A stretch of DNA of 64,000 bases. Origin: Capitulum mitella. Lineage: Eukaryota > Arthropoda > Thecostraca > Pollicipedomorpha > Pollicipedidae. This document shows positions 11,001 to 20,859 of this stretch, piece by piece. Every line of letters begins with the position of its first letter. Positions within the stretch are counted from its first letter, which is position 1. The position numbers and the translations under genes are program-made. The stretch is taken from the NCBI GenBank assembly GCA_030062745.1, contig CP099848.1, forward strand, positions 3,661,185 to 3,725,184, written 5' to 3'. Below the pieces are notes generated by a model, which had not been told where the DNA came from, did not search any database, and saw only the letters and a list, made by a program, of their open reading frames with translations.

Positions 11001-13806
11001 CCGACCTTGAACACTTTCTCTGCCCGTACAGGCCATTTCGTACAACTTTTCGAGCGAAACGAGAAAAGGGTGTTCGTTTGAGCGTTAAACCCGTTAAAAC
11101 GTTAAAAAAACGACAGCTTCCATTCATTTGACTTACTGACTAAGGATGTCGGGCTGAGGTCATGTCAGGTCATTGACCTATGGCGTTGTTTTTTTGTCTT
11201 TTGCAGATAAGATTTCAAGCAACACGGGATAGCTTGAGAGTAAATGAGGACGTCATACAAATCTTTTGGTGCATTTTCAGTGAAGTTAGCCAACATCGGT
11301 ACATCTGATCACTTCCAGCGTTTATATTTATGTATTATGTATATGTATATATGTATATACATATCAGTATCAATGTGCCGAACGTGTTTTGTTCAATGCA
11401 AATTTCATACAGGTCGACATATTGCAAAGCAAATCTGGACCAGGTCGCAAAATAGTCGCCCTTGACCTTTGATGACCTTGACCTACACTGACCCTGGTAT
11501 ATATAAGCGTATTCACGTGGGCGCATGTGTTTTGAGTAGGGTATTTGCATGCATATTTCATATAAACCGGCATATCGCAAAGCAAATCTGCATCGGGTCA
11601 CAAGCTAGTTGACCTTGACTTGCTCTGATAACTTTGGCCCTTCTTGACCCTGACTTTGGTCTTGGTACATCCATCACTTGCCCAAATGACGTTGCCTGAT
11701 TGTGTTCAAGTGGTAATCTTAGGTAGAACGCTAGTCCTTTCATAAAGTTTACATTTGTCAGCGACAACCGTTATTTTCGTTGTTTGCTTGGCTTCAGCTG
11801 CTTGAAACTTCAAAAATTTCCCGCCGATTTTCGATTTTTCTGTTCAGTCGACGAGCTTTGCATAATGATAGCATACATGTCACAAAGTAGCAGCAGCCAG
11901 CTCGGACCCGTTCTCGAGATTTTCAAGAAAAACAGGTGGGGAGCACAAAAAGACTCCCCTTCCAGTGCGCGTGTAAACATGTCTTGCTAAAGTAAACCAT
12001 GAAGGGTCGGAGCGCAGTTCGGTAGCTATGTCACGTGTGAATCCATACAGTGCGAGCGCTGGTCCCGACAGACTGACCGGGCAGGATCACCCGCCGGCCG
12101 CGCTGTCTGCCGGCAGCGATCCTGCGCGTGAGGCCCGAGTTCTTCCTGTACAAGTCCGGCGTGTACCGGGAGGGCCCGGGCGACCCGACCTATGCCGCGT
12201 ACGACTCTGTGCGCCTGCTTGGCTGGGGAGAGGAGAACACGGCGTCCGGCGGCCGGCTGCCGTACTGGGTGAGTCACCGGCAGAGGGCAGCGCCGAGCCG
12301 GGCCGCACCTGGCGACAACTCAGAAACTGACGTTTAGGATGGGTGTGGGGGACGGTGAGCTCCTTTTAAAGGTGGATTTTAGTGCGTGAACTTTGTCTTA
12401 AGATGGAGTGGGCCAATGATAGGAAGGAAGCATCTGTCGTTCGTCTGACTAGTCACACAGCCCTACATCTTTTGAAGTATGGGTGTAACTGTTTACTTTC
12501 TAGGCGTCTGACGAAACATCTGGAGTGCAATGTCCTGCGGCTATCCCGACGAGCCTGCACGCACACTTTTGTAATGCACGCAATTTCCCCGACTGCAGAT
12601 ACCCTTCCGCTGCAGAACTCCTCCTGATGAAACGGAAGCGTAACGAACGCTCATGCACGAAGCTTGCGTACACCGCGAGTCTACCCTCGCCTCCGCCGAT
12701 TCCGGCAGGGCGGAACTTCGCCGGCGGGATGGGACTCCCTTCCCGTGCCCTCCCCCCCTCACCGACCGGTCACACACCGACCGGCTCAGGTATCGGGCCG
12801 AATTCCGGCGTGGCGTCAGCTGTCTCTGAGACGTCCGCCCTGGCCGCGGTGTCAGCAGGGCCGGCCGGTGTCGCCCTGTGTCAGGCGATTGCAGCAAAAC
12901 AGCCGGCGTCGGCCATTGGTGGAGGCTTGTTTAGTTCCGGCGTATGATCAGTGTGATCAGCAACCATGTGAATCTATCATTGCGCCCGTGGCGATGCGCG
13001 GAAGAGAGGACATGTACCCTTTTCTGGCCAAAACATTGATTTCGGGAAACCTCCACCATAATTACTATCTGTCGCCAAGTCTGGGCATGTGACAGCGGCT
13101 GAGGTTAGGCCCAGTTGAACACGGATGCCGCTGCTGTATGCACCTTGATTTCCACTTGCTTGTGAACTCGTGAACAGGGACTCAATCGGGATTTTCTTAA
13201 AGGGGGGGGGGACTTTGAGTGAACTGAAATCATACGAAAACCGCCTGCCGGTAAGACGATTTGGAATGGTTTTCACAGAAAAATGCGGGCCCAAGGAAGT
13301 GCGGGCCCCCGCCCCCTGGCTGCGCTTTTGCTCGCGAAAACATTCCAAGAACCTTTCACTCACTCATCGAGCCGCACCCGTTACTATGACCTAGCAGGCC
13401 CGCGCTGGGCTGCTGGAGGTACGTCTCTCTGCCGGCAATCCGTGGTCTTTCAATAGCATGGGGTCTCTTCTGGGACAGACGCGACAGGCGTTCACCAGCT
13501 TGGGGTGCGTCCTCGTGTGACGCTCTCTGCGACCAGCAGACGGTCGTCTTTCGTGACGTCACTCTGAGGTTCGCTGGCAACTCGTGGGGTCCCTCCGGCA
13601 CCGCGTGACGTTTCCACGCCGTCTGCCGACAGCTGGTGGCCAACTCCTGGGGCGTTGACTGGGGAGAGGGCGGCCTCTTCCGGATCAGGCGCGGCGTGAA
13701 CGAGGCCGACATCGAGGCGTTCGTCGTCATCGCCTGGCCGCAGTTCGACCACCTCGTGAGTCGGCCCCACAGCGACGCCCGGCCAGACAGCAAGAACAGT
13801 CTCTGA
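5040..13806 (+). CDS. TINAGL1: Tubulointerstitial nephritis antigen-like protein (catalytically dead cathepsin B-like)
   Basis: Eight exons join in frame: 5040-5148, 6553-6690, 7117-7180, 7698-7896, 8290-8582, 9166-9389, 12117-12268, 13633-13806, giving about 450 residues, close to the roughly 470 of vertebrate TINAGL1. All junctions are GT-AG with matching phase. Residues 1-16 form a signal peptide ([16 protein letters not shown]). Exon 2 is a somatomedin-B-like cysteine module ([21 protein letters not shown]), exon 3 a follistatin/VWC-like segment ([14 protein letters not shown]), exon 4 holds [18 protein letters not shown]. The peptidase C1 fold spans exons 5-8: QGWCGASWA has Ser where the active Cys should be, [11 protein letters not shown] has Asp in place of the active His, and [10 protein letters not shown] keeps the Asn. 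The family is secreted and binds matrix and integrins. Exon 8 could instead splice on at GTGAGT after FDHL, near 13755; the in-frame TGA at 13804 is the simpler ending. Exons 1 and 2 lack the CC pair seen in vertebrate relatives. Confidence 0.93.
5874..6549. repeat. 30-bp minisatellite ending at the exon 2 splice acceptor
   Basis: About 22 tandem units of roughly 30 bp (30-33 bp in the left part, exactly 30 bp from about 6180) fill the end of intron 1 of the TINAG-like gene. The unit core is GGTGCTGATGACCTGTCCTG followed by CGGTCAGAGC. Two versions (GTTGACCTGCCC and GATGATCTGTCC) alternate, giving a partial 60-bp higher-order period. The last unit, GGTGCTGTT, runs directly into CAG, the acceptor of exon 2 at 6553. 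Open frames through it ([10 protein letters not shown] and similar) are not in the frame of exon 2. Confidence 0.93.
9955..10165. repeat. Degenerate GTCCGCCCTTG-type minisatellite in an intron
   Basis: Imperfect repeats of a short unit resembling CAGTCCGCCCTTGGTCCG recur across this stretch of the intron between 9389 and 12117 of the TINAG-like gene. Units vary in length and have diverged. No coding signal. Confidence 0.6.
10801..11977 (+). mobile_element. 1.18-kb non-autonomous inverted-repeat DNA transposon, copy 1
   Basis: The ends are inverted: left TTTAACCCGCGCAGTGGAAGG, and the reverse complement of the right end GTTTACACGCGCACTGGAAGG. A diverged copy lies in the opposite orientation at 50815-51948; similarity runs along the whole element (for example GCAACACGGGATA, TTTTCAGTGAA, ACATCGGT, AAATTTCCCGCCGATTTTCGA). 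There is no transposase open frame, so it is a MITE-like passenger. TTAA, or one change from it, flanks the ends, which hints at piggyBac-type insertion; this is inference. It carries many AGGTCA/TGACCT half-sites. It sits in an intron of the TINAG-like gene. Confidence 0.85.
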
Positions 13807-16800
13807 CGCAGTCAGGAGACAGCAGGAGCAGTCTCTGATGAAGGCGGGAGGACGCGACTGCAGTAATGTCCGACACCGGCAGGAGAAGTCACCGAGGGAA
13901 TAAGGATACACCAGGGTCGCTGACAAGGGCGGCAGGCATAACAGGGCTTTGACAAGAAGGGGACCGAACGGCGAAAGCTTTCGCTGACCGGGCCCAGATC
14001 AGGCGGCGACACCCTGTACCGCCAAGCGCGAGAGAAGACGGCATGGATCACCGCGACCAAGACACAGTAAAACCACGGCGGGTTCGGCTCTGGCTCGAGC
14101 CGAACTGGACGTCTCGAGGCTGCTGGGAACATGAGACAACAAAGGTCTTGGCTGGGACAGGATCAGGCACCAACAGTGACGGCGTGACCCGAGCAGAGGA
14201 CCACACGTCTCGTCGCTGGCCAGAACAGGCTCTGTGGACGATGTTCGTCTTCACGGAGGGGAACAATGAGCATTTGATCACGGACCGTCTAACGAAACGG
14301 AGAGGCACGGTTTGTTTCGCCAGCTTTAGGCATGGGGTAAAGCAGCTGATGATTCGCGGAGATAACGGGTCGGAAAACCGTTCGTTCAAGATTAGGATGA
14401 TGTCGTTGCATCGTTGGCACGTGACCGAGTAGAAAAGCGAGTGTCCGTTTACTCGTCTCTATAATGCGCTATCGTGCGGCCATTGCGTAACGGAATATCT
14501 TGTCCTTGTTTGCTCATACCGGTGCCTTGGATAGTGTCTTTGTTGTTACACGAGCTTTCATTTGAGAGCGGCTTACGATGATCATTCAGACAAAAGAAAT
14601 AAATCGAAACATCGCTCAAAATGTCTTGTTTTGCTACGTCTGTCTGTCTTAAGTACGTTCACTGCGCCGCAAAAGCCAAATAACAGTAAAAACGATCCGT
14701 GAATGATCTTCACCAGCTCATCGAATTGACATCAGTCTTTTACCTACATTTGATCTGAAGCGTTTGGCAAGGTTTCGTTTGAAGTCAGAGCCAGTGTGCA
14801 GTAGACCCTGTCGCACCGACTCTGCGTTGTACATCCGATCAAGCAGTTTAAGTTAAAAACGGATTTTGTGGGAATCTGAATGTCGTCCTGAACACATGAC
14901 CATGTGGAAGTCAGTATGACCTGCTGGCGGCCAGCTGACCAGCGGACCAAATGCCGAAAGCCGGGGCGACTCCTCGCAACGGACGAGAAGGCAAACTTTT
15001 CCTAACGGAGACAAATTAACAAAATATTTCTACAAATAGAATACACCATTAAGATACCAGAAAAACGAAGAAAATCCTGCGTTTCCAATGTTAAATGTGC
15101 TACTTTACTGACTAGGGGAGTAACTTCATATCTCTTCACAGGCGAACATGCATCCTCAAACCAGATCCGTGCACTTAAAAACGTGGCCTGTGCACCCGCA
15201 AACCAAAAAACAGTTAATGACCCGAAAAGGAAACCTTGAACTCTTTCATAACACGAAAAAGGCCCCCGTGTGTAAAAAAAAAAACAGGTATGCGTATGTG
15301 TGTGGGCGTCCACTTTATGACCAAAAAAACGTAGCATACAAATGCACCCATAGGCGCAGCCAAGGGACAACCATCGCTCTTACTATCTTCAATTTTTGGG
15401 TTTTTTTAGCCCAAAAAGAGAAAAATTCCGCAATTCTCGGTATTTTAAAATAACGTGGCCGAAATCCAAAGAGTCTTTTGGTTCCCAACGGAGTTAGGGC
15501 TGCTAGGGCCCTGCCCCACCCCGGCACGCGAGTGCACGCACAAAGGACTTTCAAAAATTATACCCCTGTTAGTAATGCCGCTTCACCAAGTCCTCACCAC
15601 TGCAAAATCACGTCCACGTAAGAAAAGGTAAGATGAGATTGATGCCACTGCTGTAGACACGCGCGCATTTCATGCCAGACACGCGTTTTCACGCGCCACT
15701 GGCCCGCGCTTTGCACCAGCCGGCGACGCCAGACCTCCCAGCCTCCCGTTCATGATTCGGTCCACTGGCGAGGTCTCCTCTCAACAGACACAACAAGGCT
15801 ACCGCTACTGCGCCGCCTGCCACACGGTCGCTACGTGCAACCCGGCTGGCTGATTAGCGTTCACCGTAGAGCAGCCTCGGCAGATTGCAAGAAGGAGGGG
15901 AAACTCTCACGGTTAATTCTCAAAGGTTACATCAAGAAGCGAACATTAACATTTACATTAAAGTAATGCGGACGAACACCTATGATCAACAATGATTCAC
16001 ACCAAAACTCAATGCGCAACTTTGGGAAAGCCCCCACCCCCAAAATGCCGTTGCCCTCTTTAGTCCAATACCCGCAGGACCTACCCCAAGGAAGCCACCG
16101 TGCGAACTGCCCCGATGGCCGGGCTACACACGCAGACACCACCTGGCGGTCGCAACGCCGGGGCACAGCCCTTGCCGCCTCCTGGCGGCCGCACAGGCCG
16201 CGGCTCACACTGCCCCCTAGCGGCCGCGCTCCGAGACGGTTGTCCGATGTGTGCGACCAGAGCCGCGCTCGGCAACGTGGCCTCATTATTCTTTACACTG
16301 CTTCAACTGCTTTCGAGATGTTTTGCCTCATGGAACTATCTTCACAACACTTGATTAAGCATTTTATAGGAGGTAAAGGTTCCGGAAAGAAGACGAGAAC
16401 GTAGATTAACGAAACAAAAGATAGACACAATAACAGAAAGATGACGAAGATGTCGACTTCCAATAAGAGCTAGGTGCGTGTTCGTCACTAAGACACCGTT
16501 TGCTGTTTTCAGCCATTCTGAGATACATCTGAGATACAGATCTGACGGGTGAGCTGTCTTGGCCGAGGACTGGAGCACCTGCCACAGACAACTGCCTGTC
16601 ACGGGAGCTCCCTGGAAACTGTCTGTCAACTGTCCTCAGTCGGGAGCTCCCTGACTGAGGATGTGACTGTCTGTGCCCGGAGAGCAGCTGCCTCTGCCGT
16701 GGTCTGAAGCCGTCGGTCACGGAAAGCTGCCCCGGCTCAGCTGGCTGGAGCTGTGAGTCACGGCGCTGAGGGCGTCCGTCCTCCCCGGGGCCCCGTGACG

Positions 16801-17938
16801 CCGGGCGGCGCTGAGTGACGGCCGTGACCGCGGGCCGTCACGCGCCGCCGTCCACGGCCGGCCGCTGACGGCGGAGAGGGGCGGCGGCTGGTCGTCTCCT
16901 CGTGCTGTCGTGACGGCGCCGGCCCGTTCAGACTATCGTCCAACCACCGGGCCGGACGGCTGCCATGTTCGTAAACTAGTAAACCCGGCCCGGAACAAAA
17001 TAGGACGACTGAGCAAGATAAAAAGGGGATTATGGCCGCAATTTCACGGAACTTTCTATCTGGAACGACGTTTTGAGCTGAGTTAGCAAAGAAGTAGCCT
17101 GTGGCCTTTGTGGTCGATTTGTTTCACGCATTGTGTTTCCAGGCTACATTTATGGACCTTCAGACGACTTCCCGCTAATTTTGCCATGTGTCTTTCATCC
17201 GTGTCCACTGCCAACTGTTGTGTGGCGTCACGAACCGGGCAGATCTATGAAGATTAACAGAAGTCCCGTATTGTCTTTTATCAACGAAATACTAAAGAAC
17301 ATAGTTTTTCACTTATCACACCTTTCATTCTACAAGGTATTCATCAAACAGTGGAGTTATAAAAAAGCGATCAGTGTTATTTTTCGGATCAACCGAATCT
17401 GTTTCTGAAAAACAGGCCAAGGTAAAACATTCTACATAACAACCTTGCTGCGTTCCCAGATCCGCATGAGAAACGCGGCATGCACCGAACGTCGTGTAAA
17501 AAGAACGGGGAACAAGAGACAAGTGTTTTTCCCGTGGCATGATAAACAACAGACTTCTACGACTTCCACGGCACCGTGGACATCTATCGCGGAAGCTCGA
17601 TGATGCACAACGGACGTCGACCGCAGGTCCACCGACTTGTTCTCAGAAGTTGCGGAGTGATGCAAAAATAATAAATAAAAGTAAAGATAAAAATTAACGG
17701 TTCCAGGCCCCCGGTCGACGTCTTCGAATTTCCTGCCATCGCTGCACACTTCTTCCACGGCATTTAGAGCGAAAACGAGAGCTCAGTCACGCGCTCTAAC
17801 CAAGCAGAGCTGTGGCCTGCTGCATTTTCCGTCACACAGAGCAAAAAAGCCACTTGCAGGCCGAACCACGTGCACACGAAGCCGGTGATTCCTGACTTCA
17901 ACGGTGGCTGCGGCCGGCGCGGGCCACGCGCGCTGCCG
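13807..17938. other. Intergenic region without recognised gene
   Basis: The left part is probably the 3' UTR of the TINAG-like gene; the first good poly(A) signal, AATAAA, is at 14598-14603. Beyond that I see no conserved coding sequence. The segment near 15350-15520 (CATAGGCGCAGCCAAGGGA onward, with poly-A/T stretches) looks like an old transposon fragment but cannot be assigned to a family. Confidence 0.55.
14598..14603 (+). terminator. Candidate poly(A) signal of the TINAG-like gene
   Basis: AATAAA in the context AAAAGAAATAAATCG, about 0.8 kb after the stop codon at 13806. It is the first canonical hexamer I noticed downstream. Use as a polyadenylation site is inference; transcript 3' ends would be needed to confirm it. 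Confidence 0.35.
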
Positions 17939-18109
17939 CTAGAAGCCCCAGCAGCAGCGCTGGCGGCAGCCGCCGAAGCAACACCAGCAGCAGTGGAGCG
18001 TCGGAGGCGACCGCGGGCCGGCTGCCGGCGCCGGGGAACTGCTGGCCGGCCCCAGCAGCGCGCCCAGCAGCAGGGAGACCAGCAGTAGCAGCTGCAACAC
18101 GACACGCAT
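17939..18109 (-). CDS. Candidate small secreted cysteine-rich peptide, 56 residues
   Basis: Reading the minus strand from the ATG at 18109 to the TAG at 17939 gives 56 residues without an intron. The first 24 or so are a textbook signal peptide (MRVVLQLLLLVSLLLGALLG followed by PASSS). A short Pro/Ala/Ser linker leads to a C-terminal core of 18 residues starting HCCWCC and ending RCCWGF, with seven cysteines in the pattern CC-x-CC-x3-C-x3-CC. I do not recognise the family; the spacing does not match hepcidin or insect defensins exactly. It could also be a chance frame, or the first exon of a larger gene. A (TA)n/CA-rich stretch lies just upstream at 18182-18315. The compact, signal-peptide-first layout is the only support. 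Confidence 0.4.
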   Translation of the reverse strand: MRVVLQLLLLVSLLLGALLGPASSSPAPAAGPRSPPTLHCCWCCFGGCRQRCCWGF

Positions 18110-18181
18110 CTACTTGTGGCGGCTGTGTCGACGCGTGTGCTGGGAGCGGACAGGGCGGTCGCTTCGGCCCAGACGATGCTT

Positions 18182-18258
18182 GGACTTCCCAACACATACA
18201 CACACACATACATATATACACATATATACATACATAAAGATGTGTGTGTGTTGTGATA

Positions 18259-18315
<57 letters not shown>
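18182..18315. repeat. CA-rich tract followed by (TA)n microsatellite
   Basis: An ACACACAT/ATATACAT-rich stretch at 18182-18250 leads into about 28 uninterrupted TA dinucleotides at roughly 18258-18315. It lies upstream of the candidate cysteine-rich peptide on the minus strand. It explains the apparent poly-Tyr/Ile peptides here. Confidence 0.95.
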
Positions 18316-18316
<1 letters not shown>

Positions 18317-20859
18317 TAACCTGTCCACCCATGTACTAATGCACTGTCGGCCCAAAGTCGACCCAAATGTTTGACACGTCTCGCTCCATTGGTAGCTTTT
18401 GACCGAATAGGAGTTCAGTGCTTTTAATCTCATGCTGCGCCCCCTTGATGAATGTACTCGTGCCAATATCCAACACATACCGCTCCAGACATCCCTAAGT
18501 ATGACATATTTCTGTGCCCGCCGCCACAACTTTATTCTTGCTGTCATCGACATGTGGGAGTCCAGTAACGTTTGCTATGTTTTATTGGGAAAACATGGGT
18601 TTTCTTATCGTTTCTAGCATTGCTTTCCGCCATAAGGGGAGAAATTGTAAGCGCACGTTTTACCGCATTGTTCCGTTTTAAACGCCTCCGATCGCTGGGT
18701 TTCCAAAATAATGTTTGGGTTACGCTCAGCCGTTTCAGATTTGTTAATTTACAATTGCCGTCGACAAGCTTCCACTTCCTAAATGCGCCCAGTGCAAATG
18801 CGTCCAGTAAGGGCGTCTTTGGCATGATGAATAACAAGTACGAGTTAACCGCATTGCTAAAAGCACTGCTCATGATAACCCCTGCTCATAATAACTGTTC
18901 ATAACAACAAATAAACCAGCCAGCCTGAAGTTTTTGCCTCCCGACTAGAGACTAGACATAGGTAACGTTGCTGGCCATCCATTAATGGTTCTGACAACCT
19001 ATAGATACCTCCCCACAGTTCTCCTCCCTTCCATCCTTCATCTGACACAGATCGGACAGTGGGGTTCGCGCCGGGCGCAGTCAGATGTGTCAACCTCCCC
19101 CCTCCCCCACTAGCGTACTTAGTAGCACAAATACAAAACCACCCGTTGTAAAGTTTTGCAAAATTGCACGGTGTTGCTCAGTCCTCGACATTAGCACTCC
19201 CTGAGAGGCATATTGACATGACAACATGATCCGCCCTACCCTTATCAACGCACATTGTTGGAGATGCGTAAATGTTACGACGCAAAATGCAGTCTCCTGA
19301 AAGAAGGCGAAATATGCCGCATGTTACCTGCCGCAGCCTACCAGTTTTCGGCGCATTGTGTATGATTATTCGTCACTTGCGCTTCTTATCCACTGGCAAG
19401 TTTCCATAGAAATAATACTTAGTCGAAACAGGTTTGACCAGGGGCGTAGGGACGTAGCGCCCGAACTACAGTCATGGTGAAATAGTGAGAAAAACTGCTA
19501 AAAGGGACGGAACTAAACATCCTTGCCCATTTCTATCCCATTTTCTTTTCCAGCCAAAGGTACGGAAATAACCAGATAATGGCACACACTGCCCATTTCT
19601 CAACCATTTTCTTTTTCAGCCTAGGTACGGAAATTACCAGATAATGGCACACACTGTCTCCAAAGAAGGCGAGTCACTTCAAACGGCATTCCCACTGAGC
19701 CAGTATCCCTAACAAAATCAAGCGCGGCATCATGCTTTGCGAGTTCGTACCATTACTGAATCTCCCAGCCTCTTTGTCTCATGGGGAGTGTTCTCGTGAG
19801 AACGACAGAACTGATCACGATTGTTTCAAACCACAACACTGCTGGAACACTGATTCCACAATTCCACAGCACTGTGGAACTGTGCAATCAAGATCGAGCC
19901 TACGCATCCCCGTGTGCAAGAAAGGTCCAGACCCAGACATCAACAGGACACGATTTCCAGTGATCGTACTTTCCTGCCAGGGCGTTTAACATTGATATTA
20001 TGAACTTCAGCACTAGACCATCCAGTCTCTCACGGGAGGGTATGTGACGATGTGTGCCACTGAAGCTTACGTGAAGGAGAATAATTTAAAGACGTAAATG
20101 GTACGGTCGGTCACCACAAATCCGTGTCGGAAACAAGCTCGTCACAAGCCCACGCCTGAACTGCATACCTAATTCATGCGAGCAATGGACAAAATATTGG
20201 GAAGAATCTGAAACGGAACGTGATCCGAAACTGTCCCAGGCGAATTCCACCCAAATGCCCGCCGGTAACGCCCGCCGCCCACCGCCAACAAATGTACATG
20301 TTGAGAAAATCAGGTACATGTATTTTGAGCACTTCAAGATTCCACGCAAAAATCGTACCATTTTTACCACGCTGTCAACACGATCCGCCGATACAACACG
20401 ATAAAACACGATACGACGAAAGACGCGCCCGGAACTGCCGACCGTACTTCCCCCGGAACACCAAGGTATTTTGAAAATCACGCGCCCTCACGCCTGTCCA
20501 CTTCGCTTCTGGCGAAATGGTCTTCCTACCTTCGAGGTACAAAGTCATCAAAGCGGCAAGAATACAGGCACAGTCCTCATTCTCGTGCAGTCGGTCCAAC
20601 ATGGGGAGGGGTCCATGGATATCACTGGCTTGACTTTCAGTAACAATGCGCTTCCTATACTACCCTAGTCGGATTTCGAAAACGCTGTCGGGGTCGTCAC
20701 ATATCGTCACGGCTGTTACGCCGTCCGCCACATTTCGTATCACTTGCGTGGAATCCGTCACACCTCGCCGTCGCCGCTGCGACCTCCGATCTTCGTCACA
20801 CGCGCTCACTCCTCCCCGTCACACCCCTCGCCGTCACGGGCCGCCTCGCCGACGCCGCG
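18316..20859. other. Intergenic region without recognised gene
   Basis: No conserved coding sequence seen. A direct duplication lies at about 19521-19662. The last few hundred bases before 20860 are expected to be the 3' UTR of ZC3H3, which reads leftwards; no AATAAA (TTTATT on the plus strand) was found close to its stop. Confidence 0.5.
19521..19662. repeat. Tandem duplication, about 70 bp, two copies
   Basis: Two adjacent copies share GCCCATTTCT, CATTTTCTTTT, GGTACGGAAAT and CCAGATAATGGCACACACTG. Divergence is small, a few substitutions and one or two indels. No function is apparent. Confidence 0.8.

Noticed and set aside
11330..11370. TATGTATATATG stretch as a promoter
   Set aside because: It lies inside the transposon copy within an intron and no adjacent gene start is visible.
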